From Rhopalosiphum padi (Eukaryota > Arthropoda > Insecta > Hemiptera > Aphididae): DNA of 64,000 nucleotides. A model generated the notes under the pieces. That model saw only the letters and a list, made by a program, of their open reading frames with translations, was not told the origin of the DNA and made no database searches. Numbering within the stretch: position 1 is the first letter of the stretch; every line of letters begins with the position of its first letter. Shown here piece by piece: positions 23,862-33,776 of this stretch. A program made the translations under genes and the position numbers. Location of the stretch: positions 78,842,339 to 78,906,338 of the forward strand of contig NC_083599.1 in assembly GCF_020882245.1 (NCBI RefSeq), written 5' to 3'.

Positions 23862-26165
23862 TAATAAATATTCTCGAATAATAATAATAATAATAATAAA
23901 AACATTTAATGGTTTTTAGGCTGCTATAATTGGTCAACAAACCAAGAAAGTATTGTTTATGGGCGTTCGAAACAAATACTGTCTTGTTTGCGCCAGAGCA
24001 TCAAATTCCAATAAAGAACCATCAGAGCATGTCTGTTTTAAAAACTGGGACGATGGCCAAAGTTCTTCAGCTATGGAAGCTTCTATTATTGTTGAAGGTT
24101 TTAAAACTAGTGAAGCCATGTACGGTGTTCGATATGCTAAATTTATAGGAGATGGGGACAGTAATGTATATAAAAAAATTTTAGAGCAAAGACCCTATAA
24201 AGATCTTACGGTACAAAAGGTAGAATGTAGAAACCATTTATACAGAAATTTTTGTAATAAATTAAGGGATATTGCAAAAAACAGAAGATTCTTTGGTGAA
24301 TTTCGAAATGCCTTAAATGGAAATGTATTTCGACTTAGAAATGCTGTTGCTAAAGCCGTAAAATTTAGAAAAATATCTAATGACATTGCTGGTCTAAGAA
24401 GAGATATTGAAAATGCTTCTTATCATGTTTTTGGAAACCATAATAAATGTGATTCATATTATTGTCAAGGGCCAAAAGAAAATGAGATAAATAAGGCTCC
24501 AGAAATGGAAAAAAATGGTATATTTGGAGAGATAATGACAACAATAAGAAGATACTTATTAGTACAATCTAAATCACTCATTCAGGACTTGGACAGTAAT
24601 ATTGTTGAAAGTTATAATGCAATCGTAGCTAAATGTATTTCAGGTAAGCCCTCGTATTTTGAATTTTCTAATACCTACAGTAATTTCTTGTAGAGTAACA
24701 CCAAAAACCAAAATCGATTTTGCGTAAAACCGCTCAGAATAAAAATAAAAATAAAATGTCGGGTTGGTTAGGTCTTCCTGTCACTTTGTATATTAAAATA
24801 ATTATTTTTTATATAGTGTGATGCATCATACATATCTCATAAATGTTGATTAAGTAAAATTTGGGTATTTATCGTATTTTAGATTTTTTAATAATTTTAT
24901 AATATTTTTGAACTAAAATGATTTTTTTGTGTGTGTAATTGTTATGACACTTTTAATCTGTATATATCTATATTTCAGCTTTAATTTATAATAAAGCAGT
25001 AATAAAATAATACATATTTGCTATTTTAGCACTATTTTATTATAATATGTCAACATTACTTTTTATAGGTAAAAGATTAAATTACTCGTTGAGGCAATCA
25101 TACACGGGACGGTGTAATGTTGCCACAGTGACATACAATGCAAAAAAACCAGTTTATGCTTACCACAAACTTATCCACAATAAGAGTCCTGGAATTTTCA
25201 CTAAAAGAAAAGAAGAAAGGATAATATTAGCAGCGCAGGCGACGTCTTCAAGAAGACGTGGTTTAATACGTAGACAGTTATTTCCAGCAAATAAGACAGT
25301 AGGACGTTCAGATCCTTCTTATGGGGATAATTCTGAAAAACCAGATATGGCAGAGAATGACTTTAAAGCTGAAAAAGAAAAAATCCTTTCTTCGTTACTT
25401 CTGAACGAAGAAGAAAGGACAATTTTAGAACGTGAAACTGTAGATCAGAGTCTATCAAACAAGTGGGTAGACCGAAGAAGGAAAATGCTCACCGCCTCTA
25501 ATTTTGGTAAAATTATCAAAATGAGACAAACCACAACCTGTCAAGAGTTTTGTTCAAAATCATTTGTTTGGTGGAGTGACTACAACTGCCATGGAGTATG
25601 GAAAATCGAATGAAGAAACAGCACTGAGAGTACTAGAACGTATTTTAAATGTACAAATTACTAAATGTGGTATTTTTGTGGACAGTGAAAATCCATTCTT
25701 AGGAGCTACTCCAGATGGTCTAATTGGTAACGACGGAATAGTTGAGGTAAAATGTCCTTCATCGGCAGAACATTTAACGCCAGAAGAAGGTATCATACAA
25801 AAAAAAATAACATTTTGGATGTTAAACAAATCTGGAGAAATTAGCGGAATTAATAAAAAACATAACTGGTATTTTCAAGTGCAAGGCCAACTAAATGTGT
25901 GTCAAAAAAGCTTTTGCCAGTTTGCAGTTTGGACTCCTAAAGGCATTAAAATTGAAAAAATCGAACGTGATGAAGTGTTGTGGAAAAGTATGATGGTAGA
26001 AAAATTAAAATATTTTTATCTCAACTGTATACTGCCAGAACTAGCCGACAGTCGATTTTTAAGGTCAATGCCGATAAGGAATCCAAAAGAAATAATAGAT
26101 GCACAAGAAAAAAAATTGAAAAGAAAGGTAAAATTAATTTTCATATTTTTAACAATAAAACAGAC

Positions 26166-26689
26166 CAGGGCTTGAAATCGAAATACAAATTTTTGATTTC
26201 AATTTCAATTTTGCTTATCGATATTAGTTTTTTCTGATTTCAATTTTAAAATAATACATAGATTTTGTGTTTTTATGATTTTTTTATTTATGCAGAATAT
26301 CGATTTAATTATATTATGATTTCGATTTTATATACAATTTTCTTTTTTTCGATTTTAGTTTACGTTTATGTATACTATATAGTATATTGACTATATTACT
26401 ATATTAGTATAATACTATATTGTAAATATTTTATCATTCTAATTTCTAAAAAAACAAAATATATAGATGGCTGCTGTATGCCTGAACACTTTTGAATTTT
26501 AAAATTTAAAATCGATTTGATTGTGATTATGATTTTGATTTTTATATAAATTATCGATTTAAACTTTTTTCAATTTTAATATAAATTTTGAAAATCATTA
26601 ACAAGCATTAACGATTTCGATATTACTTTTGATTTTTCAAAACAAATTTAACGATTTTTATCGATATTTAAAATCGATTTCAAGCCCCG
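26166..26689. mobile_element. hAT-type MITE (524 bp) in the last intron
   Basis: Ends CAGGGCTTGAAATCGA and, from the right, CGGGGCTTGAAATCGA. Flanks AAACAGAC (26158-26165) and AAACAAAC (26690-26697) agree at 7 of 8, a slightly decayed hAT duplication. The interior is an array of GATTTCGATTTT-like words. No ORF. It sits in the final intron of the copy-1 transposase gene. Confidence 0.7.
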
Positions 26690-26988
26690 AAACAAACAAA
26701 TAAAATAATAATAAAATATTTTCTTTGTTTATTTAGGAAAACTTTAAGAACAAAATAAATTATGAACAAGATGTATCTACTAACTGAAATAATATAATAT
26801 ACCTAACTTTTGTTTATTCCTTATAAGTGTTTATAGATACCTACATAATTACGAGTACCTATGCATAATGCATATATATTATATTAATCCGTATGTTAAT
26901 TAAAACGTGTAAAATAAATACATTTAAACCTATTATAAAAACTGTCCTAACTACCTATGTATTATAATAATATTTTTAACTTTTTAAG

Positions 26989-27436
26989 AGGATGTCAGCG
27001 CACTATATTTGTTTTCTCTCTGGCCCACGCGCAACATAGACAAAACGCATTTACGCATAATAATTTTTTCTATGTTTTAAGTAATCTTAGAGTAAAATCA
27101 ACCATTACAAAAAAGATAAAAAATATTATAATATTTTTGAGGGACTGACATATCGATTTGTCTAAGTATTGTCTCAATACAATTTAAACATAATTTAAAT
27201 GTACAACATATTTTTGTTTATTTTGAAAGTCGAATACAAAGTAAATAACAATAAAACATAAAATCAATATGTAATTCCCTCGAAAATATTATTCTCTATA
27301 TTTTTTGGAATGGGTGATTTTACTCTAAGATTACTTAAAAACATAGGAAAAATGATTATACCTATGTAAATGCGTTTAGTCTGTGTTGCGAGTAGGCCAG
27401 AAACACAAAACAAATAGTGCGCTGACAGCCTCTCAA
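26989..27436. repeat. 3' foldback of copy 1
   Basis: Left arm about 26989-27146 and right arm about 27276-27436. Both arms contain GTCAGCGCACTAT, TAAGTAATCTTAGAGTAAAA and CGCATTTAC in opposite orientation. Loop near 130 bases. Confidence 0.85.
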
Positions 27437-27589
27437 TAACTTGATAAGTATAAATCACATTATTTTGTTTCATAATATTGTTATGCTCGATGTGCTAATA
27501 CACATATTTAGGTAAACATCATGTTGAATCAATTATTTAGTTTACGAGCAATTTAGAAATATTTGAGCGACATAAAAATATCAAATACG

Positions 27590-27790
27590 CTACGCCGTTA
27601 CGGTCAACTGCATTGACGAGAAAAACTCATTACGACCGTCCGTGAAATAATGACCTCTCCGCGACTACTGCGCGTGGACTCCGTCGAGTAGACAATGGGC
27701 GTGGTTCCGACCTGCCGAGACGGCGGCGATATGGAAAACAACGCCATCTCTGGAGCGTTGTATACGTTTTACTTTTACTGTAACGGCCCC
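27590..27790. repeat. GC-rich 3' end conserved between copies 1 and 2
   Basis: Shares GTGGGCGTGGTT, GCGGCGATATG, CAACGCCATCTCT and GAGCGTTGTATACG, in the same order and spacing, with 63235-63423. It ends at the terminal repeat. It probably holds sites bound by the transposase; a promoter role is also possible. Confidence 0.85.
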
Positions 27791-27794
27791 TTAA

Positions 27795-28293
27795 TGATAG
27801 GATTGAATCATTTAACTATGGACCTATAAATATTCGTAACAAACCTCCACTTTTGTCAAATGAATCATTAAAACGCGGTATAATAAAGATGTCTGCTTCG
27901 GAAATGTTATGTTTCACTAAAAATTTAGCTTTAATTATTGGTGAACTAGTTCCCTTACATTCAGAATATTGGTGTTTATATGTTACTTTAAAACAAATCA
28001 TAGATATTCTCTTAGGAAAATGCCTCAAAGTCGAAGACATTAAACTTTGTAAAGTTTTGATAAAAGAGCACCATGAGTTATATATTAAATTATTTAACAC
28101 CCATCTCAAACCCAAATTCCATCATATGGTACACTATCCTTTTATAATGGAACAATGTGGACCATTGTCATCACTTTGGTCTATGCGTTTTGAATCAAAA
28201 CATAAGCAGCTTAAGGAAACTGCTAAATCAATTACATCCCGTAAGAACTCCCCTTATTTATTCGCATGGCTTAACAAATCATCACCCAGATAG
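27795..28293 (+). pseudogene. Element A transposase-like protein, C-terminal part
   Basis: The frame resumes directly at the TTAA: FNYGPINIRNKPPLLSNESL, then GIIKMSASEMLCFTKNLALI, VLIKEHHELYIKLFNTHLKP, KFHHMVHYPFIMEQCGPLSS and LWSMRFESKHKQLKETAKS, ending at a stop at 28291-28293. These are the C-terminal motifs of the protein whose front parts lie at 7564-7957 and 11922-13014. This stretch has no internal stop. The stop after NKSSPR is earlier than expected, so the true tail may be lost. Confidence 0.55.
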
Positions 28294-30132
28294 CATTTTC
28301 GTAATGATAATATTTTATTAATATCTTATCTTATTTCGTTTTTGATGTCATATTATTAATATATTCAAAATATAATTTACACAATTCATGTTTAATAACA
28401 TAATGATAATATATTCCGAATATTATTTTATTATTTCGTTTTTGATGTCATATTAATAATTCTTTCATAATATTATTTCACAAAATAATTATTTGATAAT
28501 TTATTGATGTTTATTTTAATACATTATTTTTATAATTTTTATATTATAGATATGAAATCATTAATTAAATAATATAATAATATTCTTAATATATTATCAT
28601 TATGTAATTAAAGATGAATTGTTTTAATTATTTTTTGAATATGCTAATCATATAACATCATTAATGAAATAGTACAATAATATTCAGAAAATATGATCAT
28701 AATATAATTATTAAAATCTAAATAATTATAGAAAGATTCAAAATTTCAGTCAAAAAGTTATTTAAAATTATTCCTATTATATTATAATATTAATTTATTT
28801 ATTTAAAAGTTGATTAATTGTAAATAATGAATACTTATTATTAAGTCTATTAGATATTTGTAATATTGAACTTATAGTTCACAAATAAAACAAGTTTCCA
28901 TTTATATAGTAGGAACTGCAGAAAGTGCAAAATGGAGGTACCTAATTAGTTATATAGTTCTTATTGAACTTTTACATAAAAATCAGCGTTTTGAATTGTT
29001 ATAATAGGTACGTCGTATAAATTCATAGTTTCATAAATATTAAATTTGTTCATTTTTTTAGTTTCTAATCCTCTATGCATGTACCTATTTATTAGTAGTT
29101 ACTAGTTTTCAATTTTTGAATAAAACTGTGCTTTTATTATAAAAGTATTATTATTCGCATTTGAACCCCCCGCCCCGACATAAGAAAATTGAATGTACAA
29201 CACTTTTCTGAGTTTTTTTTAATTTTTCATGGTAATGTCACTGTTATATTATATTTTATTAGATATAGCCGTATAATAAATACCAACGTTTAGTATGTAG
29301 ATGGACCGACGGACGAGTTCGGACAGCCAGCGCTCGATTAAAATAGCTAAGATAATAATATTATTATTATGATATTACGATATTACTTATATTATATTAT
29401 TATGTAACAAATGCTATAATGCCACGCACTTCTTATCGTTGTTATTGGTTTATTGCACGAACTAAGATATATCTTAGTTAATTAGTTCGTGGTTTATTGT
29501 CGCTTATTATTAAAGTGTGGTTATTCCAAAGTCTATGGTTATTTCAGGTATTGAAAATTATATTATTATTTTCAATTTTGGTGTATTGGTAATAATGGTA
29601 ATTATCCGCAAATCCGTGTGTACTGTTTAGCTTTTGACAATTGGTATTACAGAATTTTAGATTCATTTCATTTGTCATTTCTATTTCGACGACGTCTACG
29701 GTCTAGACACCGTACAACGTTCTTCGCAGTTCTATAGTAGTATTATTCTACTTGTGAAATTGTCTATTCGACTACCTTACTTTGTTTTTTGTCAATATAA
29801 TATAATATATCTTATATTATACTCGTGACATTCTCTCATATTTGGTAAGTGACAAAATAATTTAATATTGGACGTACATTTTATATATTATTTTAATGTT
29901 AAGTGATTCCAATATTCTAATGGCATTCTTCTTAAATATAATTTATATTTAAAGGACATTTGATAATCATTATTACAGTAAATTAAGTATATTTTAATAT
30001 TTAGAGGTATACATTTTTTTTCTACAATATACCTATATAAGATAACATCTCTTGTAATATAAATATTTAATTTATTTAACAAGTAACTCCCTATCTACTT
30101 AATTTCCTTATTAAATTTTAAATTTCAGAAGA
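28294..30132. other. AT-rich spacer, possible leader of element B
   Basis: 28294-28730 is very AT-rich with repeated and inverted AATATTA/TAATATT words and a repeated TTTCGTTTTTGATGTCATAT. A 34-base palindrome with one side gap lies at 29457-29491. A slightly GC-richer patch with CGGACGAGTTCGG lies near 29311, and a TTTCAG acceptor sits just before 30133. No gene recognised; the right part is probably promoter and 5' exon of element B. Confidence 0.35.
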
Positions 30133-32235
30133 ATGTCATTTGAAAAAACATCGAATTTGAGTAGTAGAACTACAAGAAGACGAATTCATGAAGAAGTTGA
30201 AAATAATTTTATTATTAGTTCTGATACTTCTTCATTGTTTGATATAATTCCAGAACTTAGTTCCAATTTAAATACTTCTCAAAACGGTGATCCTTCGCCT
30301 GAATTATTAGCTGATAATTTAAATGTAAATAATGTAGAACCCCTAAATAGTAATAGTAATTATAATTTATACTTAAATTTTAATTTAAGTTCATCTAGTA
30401 ATTTGGAGTCAAACTGGGATAGTTCCTCAAATGAATGTACTGATTTTGATGAATTATCAAATTTTAAATTATTAATTAGGAAATGGGCAGTTGAGTTTAA
30501 CATTCCTTTAATTGCACTAAATGGTTTATTATATATACTTAAAAGTCATAAATGCTTCAATTCACTATCAAAAGATTCAAGAACATTAATGCATACTATA
30601 CCAGCTATAAATCATTCTTATTTACATATTGTTGAACCAGGCACATATTATCACTTTGGGATTACAAATGGTATATTACAAAATATTCCAAAATCTCTAA
30701 TTGACTGTAGCCATATTAATATTGTGATAGGTGTTGATAGGTTGCCATTATTTAAAAGTAGTCCTAAACAATTTTGGCCGATAATGGCTTATTTACGCCC
30801 TAATAGTGACAATGTTTTTCCTATTGGAATTTAATGTGGCCTAGAAAAACCTGCAAATAGTAACATTTTTTTAAATAAGTTTATTGAAGAAGCTAAGACA
30901 TTGACTGAAAATGGTTTAAATGTAGACAATAAATTGTACAAAGTTTCTTTTAATACAATTGTATGTGATGCTCCGGCCAAGTCCTTTGTTCTTAACATTA
31001 AGGGTCACTCAGGATTTTATTCTTGTACAAGGTTTGAACAAGATGGGGAATATAGGTTAAATCGTGTTTGTTTTCCATATATAACTCCCTCAAAACATCC
31101 ACCTAATCGAACACATGATAATTATGTTAATCGTATTAATGAGGAACATCATGTGGGTAATATTTCAATGCTAGTACTATACCTGATTTAAATATTATTA
31201 CATCATTTCCTTTAGACTACATGCATTTGGTATGCTTAGGCACTGTAAAAAAATTAATATTATTATGGATTAAAGGTCCTATTAGAGTAAGTATCCTTCA
31301 TGGAAAGTTAAGGAAATATCCGTTTTATTGGAAAGGTTTAAAGTTAATACTCCTAGTGAAATTGCAAGAAAGCCTAGAGGATTTGACCAGATTAGTAGGT
31401 GGAAGGCAACAGAGTTTCGGACATTTCTTTTATATATTGGACCTATAGTTCTTAAACCAATTTTATCCAATGAACAATGGAAGCATTTTTTAAATTAAAG
31501 TATATCTTTCTTAATATTATTGAGTCCTAATTGTTCTCATTTGATTGGCATTGCACAAAAATTATTGGACAATTTTGTCAAACAATTTGAAATATTGTAT
31601 GGACGTCATTTCATGTCTCATAATATTCATGGTTTGTTACATATAACTGATGATTATAAGTAATTTGGTCCATTGGATAAATGTTCTGCATATCCATTTG
31701 AAAACTATATGTCAACCCTTAAAAAACACTTGGAAAACCACATAAGCCACTAGAGCAGGTTGTTAAAAGATTAAATGAAGTACATTTATTACATTTAAAT
31801 AATCATTCAAAAAAAGAAAATATTTTTTGTTCTGGGTCTCATAGTAAAGGTCCACTTTTAGACAATATTAATGTGAAGTTGCATCAATTTACAACATTGA
31901 AATTAACTACATTCATCATTAAAACCCATATTGATGCAGATTCTTATTTGTTGACTAAAGACAATCATATTATTAAAGTTTTTAATATACTTAAAATTGA
32001 TAACGAAAATCATGATGGTATAATATTAATTTGTAAAAAAATTTTAAATGTTAATCCATTGTATAATAAACCAATTAGTTCTTCTATTTTAAATATTTAT
32101 ACATTTAACAATAAATTATCACCACTATATTTTCAATACCCTTTAAATGAAATAAAAAATAAAATGTTTCTTATACCTTCAAATAATGTATTAATTGCTA
32201 TACCACTCATTCATTCAATTGGTAATATTCCTTAA
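30133..32235 (+). pseudogene. Element B transposase-like protein, decayed
   Basis: Starts MSFEKTSNLSSRTTRRR after a splice acceptor. Landmarks in order: LIRKWAVEFNIPLIALNGLL, GVDRLPLFKSSPKQFWPI, LRPNSDNVFPIGI, then a TAA (30832-30834), CDAPAKSFVLNIKGHSGFYS, TSFPLDYMHLVCLGTVKKLI, and in other frames FDQISRWKATEFRTFLLYIG and NIHGLLHITDDYK; the tail (31873-32235) is open again. At least one stop and four frame changes break it. The family is widespread in invertebrate genomes and has been compared with EnSpm/CACTA-type transposases; I treat the class as unsettled. Confidence 0.6.
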
Positions 32236-33139
32236 ATAAACATTGTATGTTTTACCTATTTTTATGTATAAAATATATTACACAGTTAGTCAATTCTCTT
32301 TTTTAAGTTAAACATTTTAAATAATATTATCACTATACATATAATATGTACAACTTATTAATGTATTAATTATTGTTTATTATGATATATACAATAATAA
32401 TAGAAATAATAATTATATAATTTTGTTTTTTACAAATGATCTCGTTTAAACATTTTATTATGTAATTAATACTATATGTATAATCTATGTGCATTATCTT
32501 ATACAGTGTAAGCTAATTTAATTTAGCACAAAAATAAAAAAATTTGTTAAAAATAATGTACTAATATTTTTATTTAATTATTGTATGTATATACTTGTCA
32601 AGTATAAAATATAAGTCATTTTAATAAGAATATATGTATTTGTCATTATTAGGGCTCGGATTTATATGTATTTATGAAACCAAAATATGTACATAAATAT
32701 GTGCTTAAAAATTTAAAAAATTTTGCAATCAAAAAATGTATTTTACTAATATGATTTTTTAATTATATAATATATTATATTTTAAATAGTAAAATTATTT
32801 TTAAAAAAAGGTATTAAAAATTATAAAATATAAATAAAAAGCTAAAAAAAAATAAAAATTTTAATTATCTTGGTAAATTGTAAAATTTATGATAACGGCC
32901 ATTTTTAAATTTTCAAATTCAAAAGATCTTTGATTTGGCCCTAGTCATTATATATCTGTGTAATTTGATTAGAGATACCAAACCATGTAAATCAATATTA
33001 TATTATAATATAAAATTATAAAATATATAAATGTTTATAAGTCACACAAGTATATTAAATTAAAATTTGTATTAATTTTTTACAGTTGTATATCAGATAT
33101 TTATTTATTATACATAATGAACAATAATAAGTTATGGTA
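32236..33139. other. AT-rich spacer between the element B genes
   Basis: No coding motif seen. Contains AT-rich runs only; a possible intron or intergenic region of element B. Confidence 0.35.
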
Positions 33140-33776
33140 AATTGTTGTGTTTGAAGAAGAAAATGCTGTAGAAGTTGTTCCATCAATATGGTTTAAAAAT
33201 CATACTTGTGCTTGGCCAAATGCTAACGTTAGCAAATATATTAAACACAGGGTTTTGCCAAATAAACTTGATTTTACCTATGTGCCTGCTCGAAAATTAT
33301 GTAAAGATCTGGGTAGTTATAAAATATTTATTTTAACATTACTTTAATTTATTAAAATAAACCATAAAATATGTTCAATTATTATTATATTTAAAAGTAA
33401 TTTAATATGTTCATAATATAATGATTCTATTCCGTTTTTACTTTTATAGATAACTATTTAGCTGCAAGAAAAAAAGCTTTAGCAGCTCAAGATAGATCAA
33501 ACTTATCTTCTGCATATGAGTCAAATTTGAAGGCAAAGAGTAGCAACAAATTAAAATCAAAAACAAATATTAAAGAATCTAATCATAATACTTGGAGTCC
33601 TGATTCTTGTGATAGTATTATATGTAAGTGAACTTTTTGATAGTAGACATTAATATAATAATAATGAATAATTAATTAATAATTATAAATAGTAATAAAT
33701 ATTGATTAATTGAAATAATCTTTAGATAGTGAAACCAATTATGATAATGAAGCAGCGAATGAATCTGACAAAAATC
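33140..33776 (+). pseudogene. Element B accessory protein, cut by a hAT
   Basis: Exon 1 (about 33140-33312) codes IVVFEEENAVEVVPSIWF and DFTYVPARKLCKDLG, exon 2 (33450-33623) a Lys/Ser-rich segment (ARKKALAAQDRSNLSSAYES), and exon 3 (33726-33776) DSETNYDNEAANESDKNP, all joined by GT...AG introns. A TAA lies in frame immediately before the first exon. The hAT terminus at 33777 ends exon 3. This type of protein commonly sits beside element-B-type transposase-like genes; its function is unknown. Confidence 0.5.

Larger units (their letters stand above)
17630..26787 (+). pseudogene. DDE transposase fused to YqaJ-type exonuclease (copy 1), two frameshifts
   Basis: Exon 1 (17630-17718, MANKSKKIKHVSRRKL) has donor GTAAGT. 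Later exons: about 22190-23020, 23920-24643, 25069-26127 and 26737-26787. The middle carries SGRRVVDI, a Cys pair (FKCKMCG), ICDGSWGKRSY, KYCLVC, FIGDGDSNVYK and VESYNAIV, the acidic residues and zinc sites of the Mutator-like transposase domain. The last large exon carries RRKMLTASNFGK, then TAMEYGKSNEETA, GATPDGLIG and IVEVKCP, the D and E-x-K nuclease centre of YqaJ recombinases. Frameshifts lie near 22605 and 25548; there are no stops otherwise. Introns hold a Ginger element and several small elements. This is the element's own transposase; the nuclease role (end processing or repair) is inference. Confidence 0.85.
13019..27790 (+). mobile_element. 14.8-kb TTAA-flanked DDE-YqaJ transposon (copy 1), carrying nested elements
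   Basis: Bounded by TTAA at 13015-13018 and 27791-27794. Ends are inverted: GGGGACGTTACA at 13019 and GGGGCCGTTACA read in from 27790 (11 of 12). The flanks belong to one decayed gene (element A), which confirms this is one insertion. Inside lie a 5' foldback, exon 1 of the element's own transposase, a P element, a Ginger element, smaller non-coding elements in introns, the remaining exons, a second foldback and a GC-rich 3' end shared with copy 2. TTAA targets and a G-rich start are known for Kolobok (and piggyBac); with this protein I favour a Kolobok-like group, as inference. Confidence 0.85.

Noticed and set aside
27853..28293. Could be a separate small host gene
   Set aside because: Its frame and motifs continue the gene interrupted at 13014, and the join coincides with the TTAA boundary, so it is the tail of element A.
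29161..29180. CCCCCCGCCCC run as another hAT end
   Set aside because: No CAGTG-type terminus lies within the usual distance.
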